DNA of 64,000 nucleotides, from contig NZ_QJTI01000016.1 in the NCBI RefSeq assembly GCF_003217325.1, forward strand, positions 1 through 64,000, written 5' to 3'. This document shows positions 55,259-64,000 of this stretch, piece after piece. Source of the DNA: Rhodopseudomonas faecalis (GTDB taxonomy: Bacteria > Pseudomonadota > Alphaproteobacteria > Rhizobiales > Xanthobacteraceae). The number at the start of each line of letters is the position of its first letter. The stretch's first letter is position 1. Both the position numbers and the translations under genes were made by a program. The notes below the pieces were generated by a model. The model did no database searches. It was not told the DNA's origin and worked only from the letters and a program-made list of their open reading frames with translations.

Positions 55259-58200
55259 CTACTGCTTGGCCTTGCCCGCGAACCGCTCGCGCAGGCCCTT
55301 GATCGACGGCAGCCAGCGCAGCTCGCCGCTGTTTTCGCGCATCCGTTGGAACACGACGTACAGCATCGGGATGAAGATGATGCCGATCAGGCTGGCCGCC
55401 AGCATGCCGGAGAACACCGGCGTGCTGAGATTGCGCCGTGCCAGCATCGCCGCGCCGTGCGCCCACACCAGCGGCACCAGGCCGAGGATAAAGGCGATCG
55501 AGGTCATCATCACCGCGCGGAACCGCAGCTTCGCGCCCTGCTCGGCGGCTTCCTTGATCGAGCGCCCCGCCTCGCGTTGCTCCTTGGCGAACTCCACGAT
55601 CAGAATGCCGTTCTTGGCAGCCAGCGCGATCAGCACCACGAGGCCAATCTGGGCATAGAGATCGAGCGTGACGCCGGCAATCAGCACGCCGACAAACGCA
55701 CCGAACACCGCGATCGACACCGACAGCAGCACCGGGATCGGGATGATCCAGCTTTCATAGAGCGCCACCAGGAACAGGTAGGCGAAGATCACCGCCAGCG
55801 CGATGATGTAACCGGTTTTGCCGACTGCCTGATGCTCCTGATAGGCCGTGCCGGTCCATTCAAAGGCATAGCCGGGCGGCAGCGTTTTTTGCGACACCTC
55901 GGCCATCGTCGCCATCGCGGTGCCGGACGACACGCCGGGCGCCGGCGAGCCGTTGATCGAAACGGCACGATAATTGTTGTAGCGGGTGATCACCGCGGGC
56001 CCCGTGACGGTGCGCACCGAGGCGATCGATTGCAGCGGCACCATCTCGCCCTTGGCACTGCGCACATAGATGTCCCACAGCGCCGGCAGATCGCGGCGGC
56101 CGCTGGCATCGCCTTGCAGATTGACCTGCCAGGTGCGCCCAAACATGTTGAAGTTGTTGATGTAGAACCCGCCGAGCGAGATCTGCAACGCCGAGAACAC
56201 GTCATTGATGGTGACGCCGAGCGACTGCGCCTTCTCGCGGTCGATGTCGAGGAACACCGACGGCGCGCTGGCGCGATAGGTGCTGAACACCCGCGTCAGT
56301 CTCGGGTCCTGGTTCGCCGCCGCGAGCAGGCCGTTGGTAACCGCGCCCATCGCCGCCGGTTCGGCGCCTTCGATCGATTCCAGCTGATACTCAAAGCCAC
56401 CCGCTGTGGACAGGCCGACCACCGGCGGCACGTTGAACGCCAGCACCATCGCCGAATTGACCTGCTGCACCGCGCCGAACGTTTTCGCGATCAGCACCTG
56501 CGCCGATTGGCTCGCGGCCTTGCGGTCCGCGAACGGTTTGAGCTGCACGATGATGAAGGCGTTGTTGGACGCCGAGTAATTGTCGAGCAGCGACAGCCCG
56601 ACGATCGACACCACGTCGCGCACTTCCGGCATCTTGCGGATGATGTTCTCGACCTCGATCACGGTCTTTTCGGTGCGCGCCACCGAAGCGCCGTCCGGCA
56701 ATTGCACGTTGACGAAGAACGCGCCCTGATCTTCTTCCGGCAAGAAGCCAGTCGGCGTCTTCCACGACAGCCCGAGCACGCCGATGCCGCACACCACCAC
56801 GGCCAGCAGCGAAAGCGCCGGTCGGCGCAGCGCGATCCGCACCACGCCGATATAGCCGTCGCGGGCGCCATCGATGCGGCGGCCGAACCATTGCATGATG
56901 CCGCGCCGCGGCCCGCTGTGGCGCAGGAACAGCGCGCACAGTGCCGGCGACAGCGTCAGCGCGTTGATCGCCGAGATCAGCATCGCGGCGCTGATGGTCA
57001 CCGCGAACTGCCGGAACAGCTCGCCCATGATGCCGGGCAGGAAGCCGATCGGCACAAACACCGACAGCAGCACCAGCGTGATCGCGATGATCGGCGCGGT
57101 GACCTGCGCCATTGCTTTCTTGGTGGCCTCAGCCGGCGTCAGCTCCGGCTCCTCCTCCATCACCCGCTCGACGTTTTCGACCACCACGATCGCGTCATCG
57201 ACCACGATGCCGATCGCCAGCACCAAGGCCAGCAACGACACGGTGTTGACGGAGGCGCCGAGGGCCACCAGCACCGCAAAGGTGCCGATCAGACTGACCG
57301 GAACGGCGATGGTCGGAATCAGCGTGGCGCGCAGGCTGCCCAGAAACACGAACACCACCGCGGTCACCAGCACGAACGCTTCCAGCAGCGTCGAGATCAC
57401 CGCATTGACGGTGTCGTTAACGAACACGGTAGAATCATAGGCGATCCGCGCCACCACCGATTCCGGGAAGCGCGGCCGCAGCTGATCGAGCTTGGCCTTG
57501 ACCGCTGACGCCGTGTTCAGGGCGTTGGCGCCCGGCGCCAGAAACACGCCGATGCCGATGGTCGGATTGCCGTTGAAGCGCGCGTAAGTATCGGCATTCT
57601 GCGGCCCGAGCTCGACGCGCGCGACGTCGCCAACCCGCAGCACCGAACCATCCGGATTGGCGCGCAGCACGATCGCGGCGAATTCCTCCGGCTTGGTCAG
57701 CCGGCCCTGGGTTTGCAGATTGAGCTGAAACTGCTGATCCTTCGGCACCGGGCGCGCGCCGATGCGGCCGACCGGGGCCTGCACGTTCTGGGCGCCGATC
57801 GCGGCGGCGATATCGGATGGCACGAGGCCCAGACTCGAAATCTTCTCGATGTCAAACCAGACCCGCATCGAATAATTGTTGCGGCCGAACAGCATCGCTT
57901 CGCCGACGCCGGGCACGCGCGACAGCTCGTCCAGAACGTTGATCAGTCCGTAATTGGTCAGGAACAGCTGGTCGTATTTCTCGCCCTCGCTGAACATGTT
58001 GATGACCTGCAGCATCGACGACGACCGTTTCTGGACGTTGACGCCTTGCAGGCGGACTTCGGGCGGCAGCTGCGACAGCGCGTTCTGCACCCGGTTATTG
58101 ACGTTCACCGTGTTGATGTCGGGATTGGTGCCGAGCGCGAACGAGACGTCGAGCGTGTAGGAGCCGTCATTGCCGCTCGAACTCTTCATGTAGAGCATCT

Positions 58201-58423
58201 TGTCGACGCCAACGACTTTGGCTTCGATTGGCTGCGCCACGGTGGCTTCCAGCACCTCGGCCGATGCGCCGGGAAACACCGTGGACACGCGCACCTGCGG
58301 CGGCACGATGTCCGGCAATTGCGACACCGGAATGCGATACAGCGCCAGCGCGCCGACCAGCGTGGTGATCAGCGCGATGACCGCGGCGAGCCGCGGCCGG
58401 TCGATAAAAGTATCGGCAATCAT
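55259..58423 (-). CDS. RND efflux permease (HAE1 family)
   Basis: A 1054-residue inner-membrane proton-driven drug efflux pump. N-terminal transmembrane segment [19 protein letters not shown], large periplasmic loops and the proton-relay aspartates D409-D410 ([16 protein letters not shown]). Length and layout match AcrB/MexB-type pumps. 3 bp after the adaptor gene. Substrates unknown. Confidence 0.93.
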   Translation of the reverse strand: MIADTFIDRPRLAAVIALITTLVGALALYRIPVSQLPDIVPPQVRVSTVFPGASAEVLEATVAQPIEAKVVGVDKMLYMKSSSGNDGSYTLDVSFALGTNPDINTVNVNNRVQNALSQLPPEVRLQGVNVQKRSSSMLQVINMFSEGEKYDQLFLTNYGLINVLDELSRVPGVGEAMLFGRNNYSMRVWFDIEKISSLGLVPSDIAAAIGAQNVQAPVGRIGARPVPKDQQFQLNLQTQGRLTKPEEFAAIVLRANPDGSVLRVGDVARVELGPQNADTYARFNGNPTIGIGVFLAPGANALNTASAVKAKLDQLRPRFPESVVARIAYDSTVFVNDTVNAVISTLLEAFVLVTAVVFVFLGSLRATLIPTIAVPVSLIGTFAVLVALGASVNTVSLLALVLAIGIVVDDAIVVVENVERVMEEEPELTPAEATKKAMAQVTAPIIAITLVLLSVFVPIGFLPGIMGELFRQFAVTISAAMLISAINALTLSPALCALFLRHSGPRRGIMQWFGRRIDGARDGYIGVVRIALRRPALSLLAVVVCGIGVLGLSWKTPTGFLPEEDQGAFFVNVQLPDGASVARTEKTVIEVENIIRKMPEVRDVVSIVGLSLLDNYSASNNAFIIVQLKPFADRKAASQSAQVLIAKTFGAVQQVNSAMVLAFNVPPVVGLSTAGGFEYQLESIEGAEPAAMGAVTNGLLAAANQDPRLTRVFSTYRASAPSVFLDIDREKAQSLGVTINDVFSALQISLGGFYINNFNMFGRTWQVNLQGDASGRRDLPALWDIYVRSAKGEMVPLQSIASVRTVTGPAVITRYNNYRAVSINGSPAPGVSSGTAMATMAEVSQKTLPPGYAFEWTGTAYQEHQAVGKTGYIIALAVIFAYLFLVALYESWIIPIPVLLSVSIAVFGAFVGVLIAGVTLDLYAQIGLVVLIALAAKNGILIVEFAKEQREAGRSIKEAAEQGAKLRFRAVMMTSIAFILGLVPLVWAHGAAMLARRNLSTPVFSGMLAASLIGIIFIPMLYVVFQRMRENSGELRWLPSIKGLRERFAGKAKQ

Positions 58424-58426
58424 GGC

Positions 58427-59572
58427 TTACCTCACGCTGGCAGCGGTCGGGCGCGGCGGCAGCGGCGACGGCGCCACCGGTGCGTTCGGCCGCACGCGAT
58501 GCAGGCCTTCGACCACGATGTGCTCGCCCTCTTTCAGCCCGTCGACGATCGCGGCGGTGTCGGGCGTCGACTGGCCGAGCTTGACGCGGCGCTGGCGCAC
58601 GATGTCCTTGTCATCGACCACGTAGACGTAATCGCCCTGCTGATCGGTCAGCACCGCGGCGCGCGGGATCGCCAGAATCTCGCGCGGCTTGGCGCTTTCC
58701 AGCACCACGCGCACCAATTGATCATGGGTCAGCTCGCGATCGCCGCTCGGCAGCAGCGGATTGGGGATCACGGCGCGCAGCATGATGGTGTCGGTGTCGC
58801 GCGCCACGCTGATATCGACAAATTGCAGCCGGCCGGTTTCCTGATAGAGCCGGCCGTTCGGCAATTTGAGCTGTACGCGCAAGCCTTCCAGACTGCCCTG
58901 ATCGGCGAATTGTTCCCGCAGCAGCAGCAGCCGTTTTAGCGGAATCGGGAAGGTGACATAGATCGGGTCCTGGCTGACCACCGAGGCGAGCGGCCCCGAC
59001 GCCGGGCCGACCACGTTGCCAAGCGTGATGTTGACCCGGCCGATGCGGCCATCGATCGGCGATTTGATTTCGGTGTAGTCGAGATTGATTTCGGCCTGCC
59101 GCAATTGCGCCTGCGCGGCGCGCACTTGCGCGGCGGCGGTCTTTTGCGCGGCACGGGCGTTGTCGGCGGTGCTCTGGCTGCCGGCCGAGGTCTTCAGCAA
59201 TTGTTCGGCGCGGCTCAGTGCCAGATTGGCATAGTCAAGCTGCGCTTCGCTCTGCGCCACCGCGGCGCGCTTGGCTTCAACATCGGCCTGGAATGGCCCC
59301 TGCTCGAGGCGGAACAGCAACTGGCCTTTCTGCACCTCGGCGCCTTCCACGAATAATTGCTCGTGCAGATAGGCGTTGACGCGCGCGGTCAGTTCGACCC
59401 GGCCGATCGCCTGGATGCGGCCATTGATTTCCGAGGTTTCGGTGATGGTCTGGCGCGAGGCCATCATGGTGCCGACCGCGGGCGGACCGCCGCCCGGCAT
59501 TTGCGCGAGCGCGGGCGACGCGCTCAGCAGAACAGCGAGAACCGCCAGGGGACGAAGAACGAGCGATGACAT
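58427..59572 (-). CDS. RND periplasmic adaptor protein
   Basis: A 381-residue membrane-fusion protein with a signal peptide (LAVLLSASPALAQ), lipoyl/barrel-sandwich region (EINGRIQAIGRVELTARV), long alpha-hairpin (about residues 100-160) and beta-barrel domains. Links the permease to an outer-membrane channel, whose gene is not in the window. ATG at 59570-59572. Confidence 0.9.
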   Translation of the reverse strand: MSSLVLRPLAVLAVLLSASPALAQMPGGGPPAVGTMMASRQTITETSEINGRIQAIGRVELTARVNAYLHEQLFVEGAEVQKGQLLFRLEQGPFQADVEAKRAAVAQSEAQLDYANLALSRAEQLLKTSAGSQSTADNARAAQKTAAAQVRAAQAQLRQAEINLDYTEIKSPIDGRIGRVNITLGNVVGPASGPLASVVSQDPIYVTFPIPLKRLLLLREQFADQGSLEGLRVQLKLPNGRLYQETGRLQFVDISVARDTDTIMLRAVIPNPLLPSGDRELTHDQLVRVVLESAKPREILAIPRAAVLTDQQGDYVYVVDDKDIVRQRRVKLGQSTPDTAAIVDGLKEGEHIVVEGLHRVRPNAPVAPSPLPPRPTAASVR

Positions 59573-59605
59573 GGGCAGATTCCAAATGGCCAAGGCAGGA
59601 AATTC

Positions 59606-60280
59606 TCAAACAGCGGCAAGGTCGACCGGCCGGCCCGGCGGCGCCTCCGTCGGTCGGTACGCGGCCACAAACACCCGGATGCCGCCCTCGATCAGCGCCT
59701 GATATTCCGCGCGTGTCGGCGGGTTCAGCGACAATTCCCAGCGCAGATGCATGCGGCCCTGCACCAGGCTGAGAAACTGGGTGGCGGCGAGCGCAATATT
59801 CGGGATCACCAATGCGCCGCGCGCGACGGCGAGCTTCAGAAAACCCTCGACTTCCTGTTCGCAGCGCCGCGGGCCAGCGGCCAGAAACACTTCGGCGAGT
59901 TTGGGAAAGCGCGGCGCGGTGGTCATGATCAACCGATGCATGCCAAGGCCGCGATCATCCAGGAAGAACGCGGTGTAGCTCTCCGCGATGGCCGACAGCG
60001 CCTGTTCGAGATCGAGCGGGCCGTCTTGCGGCTGCCACAGCGCCTGCGGGCCGAGCCTTCGGCATTCCTCATCGACCAGCGTCACCAGCAGATCGTCCTT
60101 GCTGGCGAAGTGCACATAGAGCGTCGCCTTGGAGACGCCGGCCTGCCGGGCGATCATATCCATGCTGGTGGCGTCGAAGCCGAGCTCGACAAACAGGGTG
60201 CGCGCCGCTTCCAGAATCTGCCGGTATTTCCGGTTTTCGCCAGACAATTCAGTGGCATCGCATTTATTGGGCCGGGCCAT
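59606..60280 (-). CDS. TetR-family regulator of the RND operon
   Basis: A 224-residue repressor with an N-terminal HTH (RTLFVELGFDATSMDMIARQAGVSKATLYVHF; quoted in parts) and an AcrR-type ligand domain. First gene of the leftward regulator-adaptor-permease cluster; likely autoregulates and represses the pump. Confidence 0.88.
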   Translation of the reverse strand: MARPNKCDATELSGENRKYRQILEAARTLFVELGFDATSMDMIARQAGVSKATLYVHFASKDDLLVTLVDEECRRLGPQALWQPQDGPLDLEQALSAIAESYTAFFLDDRGLGMHRLIMTTAPRFPKLAEVFLAAGPRRCEQEVEGFLKLAVARGALVIPNIALAATQFLSLVQGRMHLRWELSLNPPTRAEYQALIEGGIRVFVAAYRPTEAPPGRPVDLAAV

Positions 60281-60341
60281 GTTGCGCTCCGCTGCGGTCG
60301 TCGATCGCTGCTTGTAGCCCGTTGCTGGCGCCAGCGCAATA

Positions 60342-60365
60342 AAACTGAACGGTTTAGTATAGTTT
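60342..60365. promoter_or_regulatory. Candidate TetR operator/promoter patch
   Basis: AT-rich patch AAACTGAACGGTTTAG...TATAGTTT with short inverted repeats AAACT/AGTTT (60342-60346, 60361-60365), about 60 bp upstream of the TetR gene. Positional evidence only. Confidence 0.35.
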
Positions 60366-60478
60366 ACAAAACGTCACCGCGGGTGGGCGGGTGGCGAACT
60401 GGTGAGGACACGGGGCGGGCTGTTGGTGCCGCAGGCAGAGCCTGCGCCGGCCAAAGCAGGGGCGTTCAAGACGCGCTT

Positions 60479-60541
60479 GTCCCTCCCCCCTTGTGGGGAG
60501 GGTGGCCGACCCGATGCCAATGGGTCGGCCGGGTGGGGGCA
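60479..60541. repeat. Family B palindromic intergenic element
   Basis: CCCTCCCC...TGGGGAGGGTGGCC with centre GACCCGATGCCAATGGGTC and GTGGGGG end. Part of the 664-bp gap between TetR and the hydrolase gene. Confidence 0.75.
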
Positions 60542-60624
60542 TCCGGCCAGCACCTTAGGCATTGCGGACAGCAATGTGATCGGTCTCGGCCAAGCTCAAC
60601 GACAGAGCAACTTCACTTCAATCG

Positions 60625-60686
60625 CCCCCCACCCGACCGGCCTTACGGCCGGCCACCCTCCCCACCGCTTCGCGGGGGGAGGGAAA
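60625..60686. repeat. Family B palindromic intergenic element
   Basis: CCCCCCACCCGACCGGCC-TTAC-GGCCGGCCACCCTCCCCACC, ending CGGGGGGAGGG (quoted in parts); opposite orientation to the copy at 60479. Confidence 0.78.
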
Positions 60687-60944
60687 AATGCGCCTCACAA
60701 TGCGGCTCACTTGGCTACACGCACGTTCCATTGATCTCTGCGATCCCCCTCCCCGTCATTGCTGTGCATGTTCAACAATTCGGTGATCGAATCCCCCTTC
60801 AGGGAGGCTTCGATGCGCGACAGCGGCACCAAAGGCCAAGTGCCGATGGAAGTGCAGGCGTAGGCGGAGGTAGCGGCGGCGGCGCCGGCATGTCAGCATC
60901 GGCGCAACCCATCAGGCCAAAAGGCCGCCAGCCCCTATCGAGCC

Positions 60945-61817
60945 ATGTCCGTTCCAGAAAGCCGCTTCTATCAATCGCACGGCCTCAATCTGCACTATGC
61001 CGATTGGGGCAATGACGGCGCGCCGCCGCTGTTGCTGGCGCATGGTGGCCGCGACCATGGCCGTAGCTGGGACCGGATCGCCACCGCGCTGCAGCCGCAT
61101 TATCACGTGCTGGCGCCCGATCTGCGCGGCCATGGCGATTCCGACTGGACCAGAGGCGGCAGCTACAGCCTGCCGGAATATGTCTACGATCTGCGCCGCC
61201 TGGCGCAGCAGCTCGGCGACGCGCCGCTGACGCTGATCGGCCATTCGATGGGCGGCATGGTGGCGTCGGTCTATGCCGGTGCGTTTCCAGCGGGCGTGGC
61301 AAAGCTGGTGATCATCGACGGCATCACCGTGCTGCCGAGCACGGCGCGCACGCCGGCGCCAGAGCGGCTCGGCAAATGGGTCAGCGATCTCGAGCGGCTG
61401 GAACAACGCACGCCGCGCCGCTTTGCGACCCTTGCCGATGCCGCCGCGCAGCTGCGGCTGCGCAATCCACGCCTGGCGCCCGAGCTGGCCGACCATCTCG
61501 CCAAGCATGGCACCAGGCTCCATGACGATGGCCGCTATGGTTGGAAATTCGATCCCTGTCAGCGCGTGATGGCGCCGCATCGGCTGTGGCCGCAGGACTA
61601 TATCGAGTTCTGGACAAAGATCAGTTGCCCGACTTTGCTGCTGCGCGGCGCCGATAGCGCGCTCGGCGACCCGGCCGCCGCTGGCATCACCCGTTACTTC
61701 CACAACGCGCATGTCGAAACCATCAGCAACGCCGGCCACTGGCTGCATCACGATCAGCCGCAGCACACGATCGAATTGATCTGCCGTTTTCTCGGGCAAC
61801 CCGCGCCCGCGCTGTAA
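60945..61817 (+). CDS. Alpha/beta hydrolase
   Basis: A 290-residue alpha/beta-hydrolase-fold enzyme with oxyanion motif HGGRDHGRSW, nucleophile elbow GHSMGG (S101), acid residue in RGADSALGD (about residue 240) and catalytic histidine in NAGHWLHHD (about residue 268). Esterase, epoxide or dehalogenase-like activity cannot be told apart. ATG at 60945. Confidence 0.85.
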   Translation: MSVPESRFYQSHGLNLHYADWGNDGAPPLLLAHGGRDHGRSWDRIATALQPHYHVLAPDLRGHGDSDWTRGGSYSLPEYVYDLRRLAQQLGDAPLTLIGHSMGGMVASVYAGAFPAGVAKLVIIDGITVLPSTARTPAPERLGKWVSDLERLEQRTPRRFATLADAAAQLRLRNPRLAPELADHLAKHGTRLHDDGRYGWKFDPCQRVMAPHRLWPQDYIEFWTKISCPTLLLRGADSALGDPAAAGITRYFHNAHVETISNAGHWLHHDQPQHTIELICRFLGQPAPAL

Positions 61818-62137
61818 CCAGCCGATACACGATTAGCTGATACGACGCGACATCGGCGCCGCTGGACAGCCACGCGGCGAGCGTTATGTTTCACTGAATA
61901 GATCGCTACGATGGGAGACAGTCACCCCGTCATCATACCGCCCGCGGCTGCGACATTAAGGCCGCGCCGCTGGGCACGACGCTTGCAACACCTGCTAGCG
62001 GTAAGCGCACGCGATTGCGCTGGATTGCTTCGCTTCGCTCGCAATGAAGGATGCGGGTTTTCTGCCAAACGGAATCTCGGATCGTTTCGTCGCGGGCAGC
62101 CCCCTGTCGCAACGACCATCATGGATCAGGACTCATC
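61818..62137. other. Intergenic region with a short dispersed repeat
   Basis: 320 bp with no gene. Contains the ATTGCTTCGCTTCGCTCGCAAT repeat at about 62024-62045 also seen at 10512. Presumably holds the ABC operon promoter. Confidence 0.45.
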
Positions 62138-63130
62138 ATGAACCACACGCTGTCTCGCCGCACCGCGCTCGCCGGATTGGGCGCCCTCGGCCTGTCACCG
62201 CTGCTGCCGCCGTTCGCGGCGGCCGCGCCGCAACCCGGCCTGGAAATTCTCGGCGCGCCGAATGGCTCGACCGTGGTGCTGGCGCAGCTGTTGGAATCCG
62301 GCGCACTCGCCGCAGCGGCGCCCGGCGCCAGCTTCCGGCTGTGGCGCACCACCGACGAGCTGCGTGCCGGCATCGTGTCGGGCAAGACCAAGCTGTTCTC
62401 GACGCCGAGCCATGTGCCGGCCAATCTCGCCAATCGCGGCCTGCCGCTGCGCATGCTGTGCCTGCTCGGCATGGGCCATCTGTCGATCATCACCAGCGAC
62501 GACAGCATTCAGGATTTCCGCGATCTCGCCGGCAAGCCGGTGCTCGGCTTCTTCCGCCACGACATGCCCGATCTCACCTTCCGCGCGATCGCCAAGATGG
62601 AAGGGCTCGATCCCGACAAGGACATTCAGCTCAGCTATGTGCAGACCTCGATCGAGGCCGCGCATCTCTTGGCAGCCGGCCGCGCCACCACCGCCGTGCT
62701 CTCTGAACCGCCCGCGACCGCGGCGATGATGATGGCCGCCAAGGAAGGCCGCAACCTGCGCCGCGCCTTTGAGCTCAACACGATCTGGGGCCGGCACAAG
62801 GGCCAGGCGCGCATTCCGATGGCCGGCATCGCGCTGCATGCCAGCCTGCTCGACGAAGCGCCGGAACTAATAGCGGCACTGCGCGCCGGTTTGCCCGCTG
62901 CCAAGCAGCAGGTGATCGGCAATCCCGCGGCCGCCGCCAAGCTCGCGGAAAGCCGCATGGAAATGCGCGCGCCCGTGTTCGAGAAGGCGCTTCCGTTCCT
63001 GCATGTCGACCTTGTGTCCGCCAAGGCGGCGCAGGCCGAGCTACAGGAATTCTACCAGACGCTGCTTGAGATCGAGCCGGGCGCGCTCGGCGGCAAGCTG
63101 CCGTCCGACGATTTCTATCTCGATCTGTGA
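62138..63130 (+). CDS. ABC importer substrate-binding protein, NMT1/THI5-like
   Basis: A 330-residue periplasmic protein with a Tat-like signal (SRRTALAGLGALG). NMT1/SsuA-type layout: TKLFSTPSHVPANLANRG and TSIEAAHLLAAGRATTAVLSEPPATAA blocks that sense a ligand and leave an EPPATAA hinge (quoted in part). Such proteins bind nitrate, sulfonates, thiamine precursors or similar. AGGA before the ATG at 62138. Overlaps the next gene by one base (TGATG). Confidence 0.82.
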   Translation: MNHTLSRRTALAGLGALGLSPLLPPFAAAAPQPGLEILGAPNGSTVVLAQLLESGALAAAAPGASFRLWRTTDELRAGIVSGKTKLFSTPSHVPANLANRGLPLRMLCLLGMGHLSIITSDDSIQDFRDLAGKPVLGFFRHDMPDLTFRAIAKMEGLDPDKDIQLSYVQTSIEAAHLLAAGRATTAVLSEPPATAAMMMAAKEGRNLRRAFELNTIWGRHKGQARIPMAGIALHASLLDEAPELIAALRAGLPAAKQQVIGNPAAAAKLAESRMEMRAPVFEKALPFLHVDLVSAKAAQAELQEFYQTLLEIEPGALGGKLPSDDFYLDL

Positions 63131-63963
63131 TGACCGGCTGGCGCAGGCGAGCTGCGGCGCTGATCTGGCCCACACTTGGCATCGCGGCGCTGCTGATGGT
63201 GTGGGCGCTGGTTCACCACGCCTATGGCGCGCTGGTGATGCCGAGCCTTGCCGACACCGCGGCAGCGCTGCAGCGGATCGCGGCGTCGGGCACCCTGATC
63301 AACGCACTAAGCTCGACACTGCTACACGCGGTTGGCGGCGTGCTGCTCGGCATCAGCACCGGCTTCGCGCTCGGCCTCGCTGGCGGGCTGATCGTGCCGC
63401 TCGGCGCGGCGCTGGCGCCGATCGCTTCGATCATTTTGGCGATTCCGCCGATCGTCTGGGTGGTGCTGTCGTTTCTGTGGTTCGGCGTCGGCGGCTTGGG
63501 CGCGCTGATCACGGTGGCGATCACCACCATGCCGGTGATCTTTGCGGCGACGCTGCAAGGCTACCGCGCGCGCGATCCGCTCTTGGCCGAAATGGCCACC
63601 GTGTTTCGCCTGCCATGGCGAAGCCGCCTGTTCCGAATAACGCTGCCCGGCCTTGCGACCGTGCTGGCGCCGGCGCTGACCACCGCGATCGCGATTTCCT
63701 GGAAAGTGGCGCTGACCGCCGAAGTGCTTGGCGACGGCTCCGGAATCGGCGGCCGGTTCGCCGAGGCGCGCGCCCATCTCGATCTTGCCGAAGCGATGGC
63801 CTGGATCGCGCTGGTGGCGTGTCTGGTGCTGGTGGTCGATAAGATCAGCTTGGGCTCGCTGCGCCACTGGCTGCAGCGCGCGCAGCCGGCCTCGCCTTCA
63901 GCACTGATTGAACAACCGGCACGCTGCGCCGCGCCGCCCGCTGCGACTGAGCGACGATGCTGA
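63130..63963 (+). CDS. ABC importer permease
   Basis: A 277-residue inner-membrane permease of the BPD_transp_1 family with about six helices. The coupling-helix EAA-type loop lies near residues 147-166 (ARDPLLAEMATVFRLPWRS), which docks on the ATPase. Stop overlaps the ATPase start by seven bases. Confidence 0.88.
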   Translation: MTGWRRRAAALIWPTLGIAALLMVWALVHHAYGALVMPSLADTAAALQRIAASGTLINALSSTLLHAVGGVLLGISTGFALGLAGGLIVPLGAALAPIASIILAIPPIVWVVLSFLWFGVGGLGALITVAITTMPVIFAATLQGYRARDPLLAEMATVFRLPWRSRLFRITLPGLATVLAPALTTAIAISWKVALTAEVLGDGSGIGGRFAEARAHLDLAEAMAWIALVACLVLVVDKISLGSLRHWLQRAQPASPSALIEQPARCAAPPAATERRC

Positions 63964-64000
63964 CGCTGTCCAACATCGCGATCACGCTCGGCGGCCGCCT
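63957..64000 (+). CDS. ABC importer ATPase, 5' end only
   Basis: Starts MLTLSNIAITLGG at 63957, overlapping the permease stop; the reading frame runs to the window edge. The N-terminal beta-strand pattern and context indicate the importer ATPase. Walker motifs would lie outside the window. Confidence 0.6.
   Translation, partial: MLTLSNIAITLGGR

Noticed and set aside
55250-57508. 752-codon plus-strand ORF opposite the RND permease
   Set aside because: His/Arg/Asp-rich antisense shadow of the permease gene; no family match.

Overview
The window reads as one stretch of chromosome from a GC-rich alphaproteobacterium of the Rhodopseudomonas/Bradyrhizobium group (Nitrobacteraceae). This is inferred from the mic60-hemY-hemD neighbourhood, the thiosulfate-oxidising sox locus with Tat-exported SoxB/SoxC, the IalB-family protein and two abundant palindromic intergenic repeat families. 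I see no phage, plasmid, IS, CRISPR or recognisable defence genes.

Layout. 1-830: palindromic 116-bp elements, three in a 161-bp-period tandem array, plus the start of a secreted-type ORF that runs off the left edge with one element in frame. 836-14570: housekeeping genes (argG, PAP2 phosphatase, rlmN, IalB, quinone oxidoreductase, GNAT, ppa, M20 peptidase, folD-DUF167-yggT, SDR, TerB-like) and two C34 tRNAs, Ala(CGC) and Thr(CGT). 14593-17487: an O-antigen ligase/polymerase-like membrane protein and a CelD/BcsL-type acyltransferase. 17898-21847: hemD-mic60-hemY, the bacterial MICOS-homologue locus. 21988-25544: tsaD, gpsA, an EVE-domain protein and an ETFB-lysine-methyltransferase-like gene. 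26079-36229: acs, aidB divergent from a PaaX-family regulator, a PEBP protein, an LCAD-type acyl-CoA dehydrogenase, an SQR-like flavoprotein and a tandem hotdog thioesterase. 38515-40696: feoAB behind a Fur-like palindrome.

41031-54797 is the metabolic centrepiece. A leftward arm carries soxYZBCD and a YeeE/YedE transporter. A rightward arm carries soxA, soxX, an HbpS-like gene, a SoxS-like thioredoxin, a two-cysteine ArsR repressor (SoxR), a second YeeE/YedE transporter (SoxT), a c-type cytochrome and two tandem FccB/SoxF flavoproteins. Together these would import thiosulfate, oxidise it on the SoxYZ carrier to sulfate, and de-repress the locus in response to sulfane sulfur. The second flavoprotein lacks the FAD-linking cysteine that the first one has.

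55259-60280: an HAE1-type RND efflux pump with adaptor and TetR regulator. 60945-64000: an alpha/beta hydrolase and the start of an ABC importer operon (NMT1-type binding protein, permease, beginning of the ATPase) cut by the window edge.

Two palindromic repeat families are scattered between genes: A, a double-arm CATGCCCGC/GCCGGGC element with a shared ACGTCTT/AAGACGT core, and B, a CCCTCCCC/GGCCGGCC element.
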